A stretch of DNA of 64,000 bases from Paracoccus bogoriensis (GTDB lineage Bacteria > Pseudomonadota > Alphaproteobacteria > Rhodobacterales > Rhodobacteraceae): the NCBI RefSeq assembly GCF_019431455.1, contig NZ_JAHYSR010000001.1, positions 124,001 through 188,000 of the forward strand, given 5' to 3'. Positions 39,788 to 49,806 of the stretch are shown piece after piece. The notes under the pieces are model-generated. The model saw nothing but the letters and a program-made list of their open reading frames with translations, was not told where the DNA came from and made no database searches. Position numbers and translations under genes: made by a program. Numbering within the stretch: position 1 is the stretch's first letter; each line of letters opens with the position of its first letter.

Positions 39788-41272
39788 CTATTCCGCGGCC
39801 ATGCGGGCCTCGCCCGTCAGAAAGCTTTCGATCGAATCTGCCGCCTCGCGGCCGTCGCGGATCGCCCAGACGACCAGGCTCGCGCCGCGCACGATGTCGC
39901 CCACCGCAAAGACGCCGGGGATCGAGGTGTGGTGGGTCTGGAAATTCGCCTTGATCGTCCCCCAACGGGTCAGTTCCAGCCCATCGACGCCCCACAATTT
40001 GGGCAGGTTCTCGGGCTCGAAGCCAAGCGCCTTGATGATCATGTCGGCGGGCTCGTCGTAATCGGCGCCCTCGATCGGTTCAGGGCTCTGGCGGCCCGTC
40101 ACGTCGGCCTGACCCAGGCGCATCTTCTGGATGCGCACCGAGGCGATCTGAGGCAGACCGTCCACATCGCGTTCCTGTGCGGTCGCGGCCTCGCCGGTGA
40201 CATGGCCGGTAAAGGCGCCGGGCGCAGAGAGCCAGACGAACTCGACGCCTTCTTCCTCGGCATTTTGCACCTCGCGCTGGCTGCCCGGCATGTTGGCGCG
40301 GTCGCGGCGATAGAGGCACTTGACCGATTGCGCGCCCTGCCGGATGGCCGTGCGCACGCAATCCATCGCCGTGTCGCCGCCGCCGATGACGATGACGCGT
40401 TTGCCCTTGGCGTTCAGCTCGCCATTCTCGAAATCGGGCACGTCGTCGCCCAGGTCGATCCTGTTCGAGGCCGTCAGGTAATCTATGGCGCGCACCACGC
40501 CGCCGGCATTGGCGTTGTCGATGTCCAGATCGCGGGTCTTGTAAACACCCGTGGCGATCAGCACGGCATCGTGCTTGCCCCGGATCGCGTCGAAGCTGAT
40601 ATCCTCGCCGACATTGCAGTTCAGCACGAATTCAACGCCGCTGTCCTCAAGCAACTTGTTGCGGCGCATGACGACGTGCTTTTCCAGCTTGAAGCCGGGG
40701 ATTCCATAGATCAGCAGCCCGCCTGCGCGGTCGTAGCGGTCGTAGATCGTCACCTGAAACCCCTTGCGCCGCAGGGCTTCGGCAGCGGCCAGGCCGCCCG
40801 GTCCGGCACCGATAATGCCCACCGATTCCGCGCGCTCCTGCACCGGGACCGAAGGCTGGACCCAGCCTTTTTCCCATGCTGTGTCGGTGATGTATTTCTC
40901 GATGGCGCCGATGGTGACAGTGCCGTGGCCCGATTGCTCGATGACGCAATTGCCTTCGCACAAGCGGTCCTGCGGGCAGATGCGACCGCAGATCTCGGGG
41001 AAGGTGTTGGTGGACTGGCTGACCGCGTAGGCCTCGTGCAGGCGACCCTCGGCGGTCAGGCGCAGCCAGTCGGGGATATTGTTGTGCAGCGGGCAATGTG
41101 ACTGGCAATAGGGCACGCCGCATTGACTGCACCGGCTCGCCTGTTCGGCGGCCTTCTGGGCGGCGAATTCCCGATAGATCTCGCGAAAGTCCTCGCTACG
41201 TTCTGCGGCCGAGCGTTTTTCGGGCATCTCGCGCGGGGTCGAGACGAACTTGAGCATCTTTTGCGTGGCCAT
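39788..41272 (-). CDS. gltD: Glutamate synthase small (beta) subunit
   Basis: A 494-residue FAD/NADPH and iron-sulfur subunit that feeds electrons to GltB. The N-terminal ferredoxin-like part has CSQCGVPYCQSHCP and CGRICPQDRLCEGNC; FAD is bound at IIGAGPGGLAAAEALRRKG and NADPH at VIVIGGGDTAMDCVRTA; the GDIVRG FAD motif lies near the end. The ATG at 41272 is supported by GGAAGG about 10 bases before it; MLKFVSTPRE five codons later is another possibility. First gene of gltD-unknown-gltB. Confidence 0.96.
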   Translation of the reverse strand: MATQKMLKFVSTPREMPEKRSAAERSEDFREIYREFAAQKAAEQASRCSQCGVPYCQSHCPLHNNIPDWLRLTAEGRLHEAYAVSQSTNTFPEICGRICPQDRLCEGNCVIEQSGHGTVTIGAIEKYITDTAWEKGWVQPSVPVQERAESVGIIGAGPGGLAAAEALRRKGFQVTIYDRYDRAGGLLIYGIPGFKLEKHVVMRRNKLLEDSGVEFVLNCNVGEDISFDAIRGKHDAVLIATGVYKTRDLDIDNANAGGVVRAIDYLTASNRIDLGDDVPDFENGELNAKGKRVIVIGGGDTAMDCVRTAIRQGAQSVKCLYRRDRANMPGSQREVQNAEEEGVEFVWLSAPGAFTGHVTGEAATAQERDVDGLPQIASVRIQKMRLGQADVTGRQSPEPIEGADYDEPADMIIKALGFEPENLPKLWGVDGLELTRWGTIKANFQTHHTSIPGVFAVGDIVRGASLVVWAIRDGREAADSIESFLTGEARMAAE

Positions 41273-41335
41273 GGCTGCGCAACCTTCCGTGAAAGATCCT
41301 GTGCAGACCCGATAAACCATGCCGTCGCGAATTAA

Positions 41336-41354
41336 AAGTCAGCAATACTGACTT
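41336..41354. promoter_or_regulatory. 19-base inverted repeat upstream of gltD
   Basis: AAGTCAG (41336-41342) and CTGACTT (41348-41354) flank CAATA in an AT-rich stretch 64-82 bases before the gltD start. Position and symmetry suit a dimeric regulator of the glutamate synthase operon; the protein is unknown. The gap also ends uppP, which lies 70 bases away in the same direction and reads away from it. Confidence 0.4.
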
Positions 41355-41423
41355 AAAAGCGACTTTTTCTGAGCGACTCGCCCGCGCAAGGGCGCCGCGC
41401 CGCGATTTAAACGTCAGTCTAGT

Positions 41424-42227
41424 TTACCCAATTGCTGTAAGTGCTATTAAGGAAACGCTTCCTACTGCGATGCGCCACCATGCAAACAGAGCGTATCCGT
41501 GATGCGAGACATAACCCAGCAGCCAGCGCACCACGACCATCGCCGAAAGAAACGCAAAGACAAAGCCGATGACGATATTGCCGAGTGCCTCGCCGTGCAG
41601 AATGTCCTGGTTCTTGTAGAGATCATAGACAAAGGCGCCCAGCATCGTCGGCATCGCCAGAAAGAACGAGAACTCGGCCGCCGAGCGTTTGTCGGCCCCC
41701 AGCAGCAGCGCGCCGACGATCGTGGCCCCCGATCGCGAGACGCCGGGGATCATGGCAAGGCACTGGATGAAGCCGATCTTCAGCGCCATCGGCAGCGGAA
41801 AATCCTCGGCCCGGCTATAGGCTGGCGTCACGCTGCGCCGGTCCACCCATAGCAGGATGATCCCTCCCAGGATCAGCATGACCGCAATCAGCATCGGCGT
41901 CTCGAAGAGCACCGTCTTGATGAAACCATGCGCAAAGACGCCGATCACGGCAGCCGGCAGGAAAGCGACCAGCACGGCGGCGACGAAGCGGCGTGCGCCC
42001 GGCTCGGTCGGAGCGTCGCGCAGGATCTGCAGGATCCGCGAGGCATAGACCCCCAGAATCGCCATGATGGCACCAAGCTGAATGATCACCTCGAAGGCGC
42101 GCCCCGGGGATTGGAAACCCAGGAAATGGCCAGCCAGCAGGATATGGCCGGTGGAAGAAACCGGGATGAACTCGGTCAGGCCCTCAAGAATTCCGAGGAC
42201 CGCGGCAGCGATGGTGTTCGATTCCAT
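41424..42227 (-). CDS. uppP: Undecaprenyl-diphosphatase
   Basis: A 267-residue inner-membrane enzyme that recycles the cell-wall lipid carrier and gives bacitracin tolerance. Diagnostic motifs: [19 protein letters not shown] near the N terminus (with the catalytic E and the SSTGH run) and [12 protein letters not shown] near residue 170; about eight membrane segments. It starts 3 bases after the stop of the preceding NAD-binding protein gene, so the two are a transcription unit. Confidence 0.95.
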   Translation of the reverse strand: MESNTIAAAVLGILEGLTEFIPVSSTGHILLAGHFLGFQSPGRAFEVIIQLGAIMAILGVYASRILQILRDAPTEPGARRFVAAVLVAFLPAAVIGVFAHGFIKTVLFETPMLIAVMLILGGIILLWVDRRSVTPAYSRAEDFPLPMALKIGFIQCLAMIPGVSRSGATIVGALLLGADKRSAAEFSFFLAMPTMLGAFVYDLYKNQDILHGEALGNIVIGFVFAFLSAMVVVRWLLGYVSHHGYALFAWWRIAVGSVSLIALTAIG

Positions 42228-42230
42228 GGC

Positions 42231-43220
42231 TTAAGACTGGCCGCGCAGGTTCCTGGCCGACTGGTTGGCCGCGTGGAACTGGCCTCCCGGGCGGAAGGGC
42301 CACAGATAGCTGTCAATCACGGCCTCGGCCGAGACGGGCTGGATTCCCAGTTCGGCAAATCCCGGATAGCGGCCGCTGACCACGTTGTCGCGCGTCAGCA
42401 GCAGAAGCTGGTCGCGGCTGAGGATGTTGTTCGTGAACAGCCCTCCGCTCAGGAATTGCAGCATGTCCAGCATGGTCGCGCCGATGCGCGCGATCCCCTT
42501 CGGAACGGGCAGCAGCACCTTCTTGCGGTCCACCGATCTCAACACCTGTTCCGAGATCTGGCGCATCGTCAGCACGTCGGGGCCGCCCAGTTCATGGATG
42601 CCGGGCGCGGCCTCGCCCCTTGCGGCCTTGGCGGCGGCCAGAGCCACGTCCTCGACATAAACCGGCTGCATTTTGACCCGGCCTGCCAGCAGGGGCATGA
42701 AGGGCCCGCGGCGCGTCATGGCGGCGATGCGGTTGTAGAACCTGTCGTCGGGTCCGAAGATCACCGAGGGGCGCAGAACGACCACGTCGGGACGCGCGGC
42801 CAGAACGGCGGCCTCGCCCCGCGATTTCGCGGCGACATAGCGGCTTTTCGATTCGGGGTCGATGCCGAGTCCCGACAGATGCACAAGCCGCGCCACGCCC
42901 ATTTCGGCCGAGAGCCGTGCGACGATCTGGGCACCTGTCTCGAAAACGGTGGTAAAGTTGCTCTTGCCCTGTGGGTGCAGGATGTTGACGCAGTTCACTG
43001 CGGCATCGGCGCCGCTGAGCGCAGCGCGGACCGAGGCTTCGTCGCGGATGTTGCACAGGATCGGCACCACCTGACCCACCACGCCATAGGCACGGGTGAA
43101 CAGCGCCTCGTCGGGGCGGCGGACCGCCACGCGCACGCGCCAGCCGTCACGGGCCATCTGCTGGGCGACCTGTCGGCCGACAAAGCCCGATCCGCCAAAG
43201 ATCGTGACCAGTTTCGCCAT
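42231..43220 (-). CDS. Complex I-associated NAD(P)H-binding protein (NDUFA9-like SDR)
   Basis: A 329-residue atypical short-chain dehydrogenase. The dinucleotide loop is TIFGGSGFVGRQVAQ near the N terminus; later VHLSGLGIDPESKSRYVAAKSRGE and VVLRPSVIFGPDDRFYNR are typical of the NDUFA9 group, a structural subunit of complex I in mitochondria and alphaproteobacteria. No catalytic YxxxK triad of active SDRs is convincing (YVAAK is close). AAGGAG precedes the ATG at 43220. Co-oriented with uppP, 3 bases apart. Confidence 0.87.
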   Translation of the reverse strand: MAKLVTIFGGSGFVGRQVAQQMARDGWRVRVAVRRPDEALFTRAYGVVGQVVPILCNIRDEASVRAALSGADAAVNCVNILHPQGKSNFTTVFETGAQIVARLSAEMGVARLVHLSGLGIDPESKSRYVAAKSRGEAAVLAARPDVVVLRPSVIFGPDDRFYNRIAAMTRRGPFMPLLAGRVKMQPVYVEDVALAAAKAARGEAAPGIHELGGPDVLTMRQISEQVLRSVDRKKVLLPVPKGIARIGATMLDMLQFLSGGLFTNNILSRDQLLLLTRDNVVSGRYPGFAELGIQPVSAEAVIDSYLWPFRPGGQFHAANQSARNLRGQS

Positions 43221-43379
43221 GGAGCCTGCTCCTTCAATCATGCCGCTGTCCGGGCGAGCCATAACGAAACCGCGCTCTTGCGACAAGCCAGCCTGACGCC
43301 GCAGGCCGGTCTTTGCCGCCGTCCGGGCGGGCCGGAAGGGCCGGGGGAAAGAAGTTTCAAAAAACTTTCGCAACCCCCA

Positions 43380-43408
43380 TTGACGCCCCCCCTGACTGTC
43401 TTTAATCA
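43380..43408 (+). promoter_or_regulatory. Promoter of tRNA-Leu
   Basis: TTGACG (43380-43385) and TTAATC/TAATCA (from 43402) lie 16-17 bases apart, ending about 17 bases before the tRNA. Just upstream is an A/T-rich inverted repeat, AGTTT-CAAA-AAACT (43353-43366), in an otherwise GC-rich gap, resembling an UP element. Confidence 0.6.
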
Positions 43409-43424
43409 GCCGCTCAGACCACCG

Positions 43425-43509
43425 GCCCAGGTGGCGGAATTGGTAGACGCGCACGGTTCAGGTCCGTGTGCCGCAAGGCGTGGAGGTTCGAGTCCTCTCC
43501 TGGGCACCA
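43425..43509 (+). tRNA. tRNA-Leu, anticodon CAG
   Basis: An 85-base class II tRNA with encoded CCA. The acceptor GCCCAGG (43425-43431) pairs perfectly with CCTGGGC (43499-43505), then A and CCA. The D arm GCGGAATTGGTAGACGC, the anticodon arm CACGG-TTCAGGT-CCGTG giving CAG, a long variable arm, and the T arm with TTCGAGT are all in place. It is followed at once by a strong terminator. Confidence 0.97.
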
Positions 43510-43544
43510 AAAAAAGCCGCAGCGTCATTGCTGCGGCTTTTTTG
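43510..43544. terminator. Strong intrinsic terminator after tRNA-Leu
   Basis: A run of A, GCCGCAGC (43516-43523), loop GTCATT, GCTGCGGC (43530-43537), and TTTTTT. Symmetric, so it could also serve the minus strand. Confidence 0.92.
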
Positions 43545-43628
43545 CTTTTCCGCTTTCGGCTCATGGGGTTGCGCGCCGCGCCAAGCGGGGCAGGGGGGCT
43601 GTCTGTCCCCCGTTCGCGTGCCGCGACT

Positions 43629-43654
43629 CCCCCGAGGATATTGGTTCAAGGCAA
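43629..43654 (+). repeat. Rhodobacterales-type intergenic repeat core, copy A
   Basis: The core CCCCCGAGGATATTGGTTCAAGGCAA type sequence, between the tRNA terminator and katG, resembles a second stretch at 61850-61875 on the opposite strand. I recall the CCCCGAGGATATTT(N)CAAGG pattern as very common between genes in this order. It is preceded here by a GGGGGG/CCCCC hairpin-prone stretch. Confidence 0.55.
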
Positions 43655-43712
43655 GGCATGGATGGCAAAAGGGCCGCCCGGAGGCGGCCCCTGGATGTGC
43701 CGGGGTTGACGA

Positions 43713-45902
<2,190 letters not shown>

Positions 45903-45981
45903 CTATAGGGTCGCGTCCGAGACGGCATTCACGCCGCACGAACGACTTGGACATGATCTAGCAGAGATGTCCGATAAGGCC

Positions 45982-46005
45982 AAATCCGATATTCTGAACG
46001 GATTT
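45982..46005. promoter_or_regulatory. Inverted repeat upstream of katG
   Basis: AAATCCG (45982-45988) and CGGATTT (45999-46005) flank ATATTCTGAA, with an imperfect outer GATAA/TTATC extension. It lies about 100 bases before katG and right after the stop of the DUF4202-CbiX gene, in AT-rich sequence. A peroxide-response operator or a terminator of the upstream gene are both possible; no T tract follows on the minus strand, which favours an operator. Confidence 0.4.
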
Positions 46006-46016
46006 ATCAGATACAC

Positions 46017-47294
46017 TTATAAGTTGGTCTCGCGCGCCATCTCGGCCCGGATCGAATCGGCAATCATGCGAGGCGCCTCGGGGTCCAGGCCGATCGGCTC
46101 CAGACGAGGGCCGTCGAAGCCGGCCTTGTCCAGCGCCTCGGGCAGGTCTTTCAGCGCATGCCCGGCGCGAAGGGCAAAGAACGGCAGGCTGATCGCGCGG
46201 GTCAGGCCGCGCGCGGCATCCGCGATGAAAGGCGGCTGTTCGACGAAACCCGTTACCACCCGCGCGAAATGCGGCCCGATCCGTTCCGCCAGCGCGGTCG
46301 TGATCGTGTAGCTGGCCTGCGAGCGTTGCGAGCCATGCGCGGTCAACAGCAGCGTCGTGTCTTCGGGGCGCCAGCCCTGCTGGGCGGCGGCCTTGTGGGC
46401 GCGTGCGACGATCAGCGCGTCAAGGCGCGGATCGGCGCCGAAGGGGCGGGTGATATGGGCGCCCGGCGCGCCGGCCTCGGTCAGGCGGCGGGGCAGTTCG
46501 ATCCCGGTGAACCAGCCCTCGGCCATGAACATCGGATAGATGATGCTGTTCGAGGTCGCGGCGGCGGCCAGCGCGCCCGGCATGGCCAAGGTGGCGCCGC
46601 GCACGGTGACGCCGGGCAGATGAGCTGCGACGCGGGCGGCCAGATCCTCGATCGCCTGCTGCTGGGGGCCGGGATCGCCGGGCTGGCCATGCGAGACGAT
46701 CACCGCCGCGTCGATCCCTCCTTGCGCGCGCTCATCGGCGAAAAAGGGGGTGAAAGCCTCGGGGATGTCGAACTCGGACAGAGCGCGGGCGCGGGCCCAG
46801 GGCGACATCTTGCGCGCAGTCTTTTCGATGATGCGCGGCAGCTTGTGGTCGGGCTGGGTGCGGGCGAAATCGCCCAGATACCAGCGGATGAAGGTGAAGC
46901 AGATCACATCCTCGAGCGCCTGCACCTCGGGGTCGCGCTTGAGGCCCTGTTTCGTCAGCAGCTTGCGCGCCTGCGCGATGTCCTCATCGCCGTAGCCCGC
47001 GTCCCGCATGAGCCCGGCGACCCGCTCGGCATGGCGGCGGCCCTGTTCCTGGCGCCATTGCAGATAGCCGGGGCGGCCTTCGGGATAGGCGCTGCGGGGC
47101 AGGTTCCAGCGCTCGATGTGCTGGCCGCGACAGGCGATCCGCAGCACGTCCGAGGCATGGGGGAACAGGCGTTCCTGCTGGGCCGACATGCGCTGGCCGT
47201 AAAGCAGTTCGGACGGGGTGCCGTCGATCAGGTTAGGATCCCGAGCATTGGCCGCGTCGATGGCGGCAAGAACGGCTTCCAGCTTGGTCTTCAT
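46017..47294 (-). CDS. DUF4202 - CbiX-like chelatase fusion protein
   Basis: A 425-residue two-part protein. Residues 1 to about 175 match DUF4202: AAIDAANARDPN, ELLYGQRMS, CRGQHIERWNLPRSAYPEGRPGYLQWR, RRHAERVAGLM and PEVQALEDVICFTFI, a family of unknown role with conserved histidines (H59, H88). Residues about 194-425 match CbiX/SirB-type chelatases in two half-units, each with a His-Gly motif: VIVSHGQPG (H202) and LLTAHGSQRS (H320). Such enzymes insert cobalt, iron or nickel in sirohydrochlorin. GGAGAG precedes the ATG at 47294. Upstream of katG; a link to siroheme/cobalamin supply is inference. Confidence 0.75.
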   Translation of the reverse strand: MKTKLEAVLAAIDAANARDPNLIDGTPSELLYGQRMSAQQERLFPHASDVLRIACRGQHIERWNLPRSAYPEGRPGYLQWRQEQGRRHAERVAGLMRDAGYGDEDIAQARKLLTKQGLKRDPEVQALEDVICFTFIRWYLGDFARTQPDHKLPRIIEKTARKMSPWARARALSEFDIPEAFTPFFADERAQGGIDAAVIVSHGQPGDPGPQQQAIEDLAARVAAHLPGVTVRGATLAMPGALAAAATSNSIIYPMFMAEGWFTGIELPRRLTEAGAPGAHITRPFGADPRLDALIVARAHKAAAQQGWRPEDTTLLLTAHGSQRSQASYTITTALAERIGPHFARVVTGFVEQPPFIADAARGLTRAISLPFFALRAGHALKDLPEALDKAGFDGPRLEPIGLDPEAPRMIADSIRAEMARETNL

Positions 47295-47351
47295 GCGGCT
47301 CTCCGGGCTTTGGGGCAGTCTGGCAAGGGCCGCGACCCGTGGCAAGTCGTG

Positions 47352-48392
47352 TCAGGGCAGCGCGAACAGCGGCGGCAGGTCGGTGTCACCCTCCAGCAAG
47401 GCGCGCGCGGCCAGGTCCGCGATCAGCGGCGCCATGCCGAAGCCGATCTTGAAGCCGCCATTGGCGATCAGATGGCCGGGGCGTCCCGGCCAGGGCGCCA
47501 AAATGGGCGCGCGGCTCTGGGCGCGCGGACGCAGGCCGGCCCATGTCTCGATCACGGGCGCGTCGCGCAGGGCGGGACAGATCGCGCGGGCGCGCTGGAT
47601 CAGTGTCAGAACCTGATCGTCGGGGCGGTCGTGGTCATAGTTGTTCTCCGAGGTCGAGCCGATCGCGGTCGTGCCATCCGCATGGGGCACGATATGCAGA
47701 CCGTCGGCAAAGACCTGCGGGCTGTCCGGCGCAGCAAAGGCCAGAAGCGCCGATTGCCCCTTGACCCCCTGTCCGACCTTGCGCCCCAGATCCTCATTCA
47801 GCCGCAAGAGGCCGGGCGTGCCGCAGGCCCAGAGCGCCGGACCCTCGATCAGGTCCGGGTCGGCGTGCTGGCCTTCGATGATCCGCGCCCCAAGCGCCCG
47901 CAGCGCCCCCGCCAGCGCCGCACAGGCGGCGCGGGGCGACAGCCGCGCCGTAAGCGCATCGTGCAGCCACAGGCCTGTGGGGCTGTCGGGGACCAGCGCG
48001 CTTTCGGGACGGTCGGTCAGCGACATGCCGCAATCCTCAGGCCAGCGCAGCCGGGCCTGGTCGATGCGATGCGCCAGCCGGTCGGCGGTGGCGGCATCGG
48101 GGACGGGCTGCAGCCGCCCCAGCCGGGCATAACCCGGATCGCGTCCCGAAATGGCAGCGACCTCTGCCCAGAAGTCCCGCGCCGCCAGCAGGCTGGCCAG
48201 TTGCAGCGCCTTCTTTTCGTTCCAGTTCTCGGGCACATGGGGGGCCAGCGCGCCGACATGCCCGCCCGAGGAACCCGCGCCGACGTGCCGCGCCTCGATC
48301 ACGGTGACACGCGCGCCGCGCCGCGCCATCGCAAAGGCCGCGGCCAGCCCGAACACGCCCGCGCCGACGACGGTGATGGGGGGACTTGTCAA
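47352..48392 (-). CDS. FAD-dependent oxidoreductase (DAO family), probable MnmC oxidase partner
   Basis: A 346-residue FAD enzyme of the D-amino acid/glycine oxidase family. The FAD loop is VVGAGVFGLAAAFAMARRGARVTVIEA; GAGSSGGHVGALAPHVPENWN, WAGLRPRAQSRAPI and the final GGFKIGFGMAPLIADL fit the MnmC/DadA/ThiO group. The start is a TTG at 48392 backed by AAGGAG. It is divergent from mnmD with only 29 bases between starts; in E. coli the two activities are fused in MnmC, so this is likely the separate cmnm5s2U oxidase. A catabolic amine oxidase is the alternative. Confidence 0.78.
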   Translation of the reverse strand: MTSPPITVVGAGVFGLAAAFAMARRGARVTVIEARHVGAGSSGGHVGALAPHVPENWNEKKALQLASLLAARDFWAEVAAISGRDPGYARLGRLQPVPDAATADRLAHRIDQARLRWPEDCGMSLTDRPESALVPDSPTGLWLHDALTARLSPRAACAALAGALRALGARIIEGQHADPDLIEGPALWACGTPGLLRLNEDLGRKVGQGVKGQSALLAFAAPDSPQVFADGLHIVPHADGTTAIGSTSENNYDHDRPDDQVLTLIQRARAICPALRDAPVIETWAGLRPRAQSRAPILAPWPGRPGHLIANGGFKIGFGMAPLIADLAARALLEGDTDLPPLFALP

Positions 48393-48421
48393 GCCGATGC
48401 TCCTTCGCCTAGCAGCCTCTC

Positions 48422-49117
48422 ATGGAGCCGATACAGGATCAGCCGCAGCAAGACGAGCCGTTGCTGGAATGGCGCGAGGGCGGCGTGCCGGTTTCGACGC
48501 GCTTTGACGACCCCTATTTCAGTCTGGCGGGCGGTCTGGCCGAGACGCGGCACGTGTTTCTGGACGGCAATGACTTGCCCGCCCGGTTGCGCCCCGGCTT
48601 TCATGTTGCGGAACTGGGCTTCGGCACTGGGCTGAACTGTCTTGCGCTGGCGGCGATCAGCCCCGTCCCGATCCGCATGACCAGCTTCGAGGCCTACCCG
48701 ATGAGCGGCGCGCAGATGGAACGCGCTCATGCCGCCTTTCCTGAACTGGCACCCCTGGCCCATGCGCTGCGGCAAGGCTGGGGTCAGGGGCGGATCGCGG
48801 TGGGGCGCGTCGATCTGACGCTGGTGATCGGTGACGTGGGCCAGACCTTGCCCGCGTGGCAGGGCCGCGCGGATGCGTGGTTTCTCGACGGTTTTTCGCC
48901 TGCCCGCAATCCGGCGATGTGGTCGGATGAGGTGATGGCCGAGGTCGGTCGTCACACCGCGCCGGGCGGCAGTTTCGCGACCTACACGGCCGCAGGCCAT
49001 GTCCGCCGCGCGCTTGCAGCGGCGGGCTTCGAGGTTCAGCGTCGCCCCGGTTTCGGCCGCAAGCGTCACATGAGCACCGGCCGCCTGATGGAAACCGCCC
49101 AGGACAGGCGCGGCTGA
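48422..49117 (+). CDS. mnmD: tRNA 5-methylaminomethyl-2-thiouridine methyltransferase
   Basis: A 231-residue SAM enzyme that finishes mnm5s2U34 in tRNAs for Lys, Glu and Gln. VAELGFGTGLNCLAL is the SAM loop and WFLDGFSPARNPAMWSDEVMAEV the DUF752/MnmD signature; FATYTAAGHVRRALAAAGFEV and the closing RPGFGRKRHMSTG are also typical. It is the stand-alone form; the oxidase part of E. coli MnmC is absent. No clear ribosome site precedes the ATG, so it may be read as nearly leaderless. Confidence 0.92.
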   Translation: MEPIQDQPQQDEPLLEWREGGVPVSTRFDDPYFSLAGGLAETRHVFLDGNDLPARLRPGFHVAELGFGTGLNCLALAAISPVPIRMTSFEAYPMSGAQMERAHAAFPELAPLAHALRQGWGQGRIAVGRVDLTLVIGDVGQTLPAWQGRADAWFLDGFSPARNPAMWSDEVMAEVGRHTAPGGSFATYTAAGHVRRALAAAGFEVQRRPGFGRKRHMSTGRLMETAQDRRG

Positions 49118-49133
49118 TCGGGGCGCAGCCCCG

Positions 49134-49170
49134 GCGGGCGGGGCGCCCCTCGATGGGGCGGCCCGCCCGC
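49134..49170 (+). terminator. Long GC hairpin after mnmD
   Basis: Bases 49134-49149 pair with 49155-49170 over 16 positions with a single G-G mismatch and a 5-base loop (TCGAT). It begins 17 bases after the mnmD stop. No T tract. Confidence 0.55.
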
Positions 49171-49233
49171 GCCACCGCCCCCGGCAAGGTCCAGCGGCTT
49201 GATCGGCGGCGCGCCCTCTGCTCTGATTGCGCC

Positions 49234-49530
49234 ATGACCACGAACGACGATAGCAAGGGCGATCCGGTCTGCCCGCTTTGCCTGCGCCCGATCCCGCCGG
49301 ATGTGCCGCAAAGCCGTCACCACCTGGTCCCCAGGCTGCGCGGCGGCAAGGGCGGGCCGACCGTGCTTTTGCACCACATCTGCCACAAGACCATTCACAA
49401 GACCCTGCGCGAGACCGAACTCGCCCGTCATTACAACAGCATCGAGGCGCTGCGAGCCCATCCCGAACTGGCGCGATTCTGGGCATGGGTGGCCAAACGC
49501 CCGCCCGGATTCGCCGGCCGGACGCGCTGA
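49234..49530 (+). CDS. Small HNH-type nuclease-fold protein
   Basis: A 98-residue protein with the HNH layout: CPLC (residues 12-15) as a zinc pair, SRHHLVPRLRGGKGG with the central His pair, and HHICHKTIHKTL with the second zinc and the last His, followed by NSIEAL and FWAWVAKRPP. The Rhodobacterales members of this size are annotated as HNH endonucleases; real nuclease activity is unproven. It is a single gene with no mobile-element or phage neighbours, unlike homing HNH genes. Confidence 0.75.
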   Translation: MTTNDDSKGDPVCPLCLRPIPPDVPQSRHHLVPRLRGGKGGPTVLLHHICHKTIHKTLRETELARHYNSIEALRAHPELARFWAWVAKRPPGFAGRTR

Positions 49531-49602
49531 GGCATTCTGTCCGTTGGTCACGAAGCGATTCGACTTCATCCTGAAACCCCCGACCGAATTCAGGAGATGA
49601 CC

Positions 49603-49794
49603 ATGACCCGTCCGATCCTGACCGCTATCGCCCTTGCCGTTCTGTCCGCGCCTGCGGCACTGGCCCAAGGCACCGGCAGATCCGGCCCCGCCCCGGTGGT
49701 CATCCCGACGCCCCAGCCCGCCGAAGATGGAAAGCCCGCCGTGATCCCCGCCGGCAAGTCCGGTTGCGGCATGGGGCGGCGCGTGATGTCCTGA
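49603..49794 (+). CDS. Small exported Pro-rich peptide of unknown function
   Basis: A 63-residue protein with a signal peptide (ILTAIALAVLSAPAALAQ) leaving a mature part of about 40 residues, rich in Pro and Gly (PAPVVIPTPQPAEDG), with one cysteine in SGCGMGRR. AGGAG at 49592-49596 supports the second ATG (49603) rather than the one at 49597. It ends 12 bases from the convergent Lrp gene. Not recognised. Confidence 0.6.
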   Translation: MTRPILTAIALAVLSAPAALAQGTGRSGPAPVVIPTPQPAEDGKPAVIPAGKSGCGMGRRVMS

Positions 49795-49806
49795 CCTGTC
49801 GCCGTG

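Noticed and set aside
41273..41423. Riboswitch upstream of gltD or other amino-acid genes
   Set aside because: The gap is only 151 bases and shows just one small inverted repeat; no glutamine, glycine or SAM aptamer signature was recognised, nor before ilvC or ald.
43221..43454. 78-codon upstream extension of the NDUFA9-like gene through the tRNA-Leu
   Set aside because: It would be antisense to the tRNA; AAGGAG supports the start at 43220.
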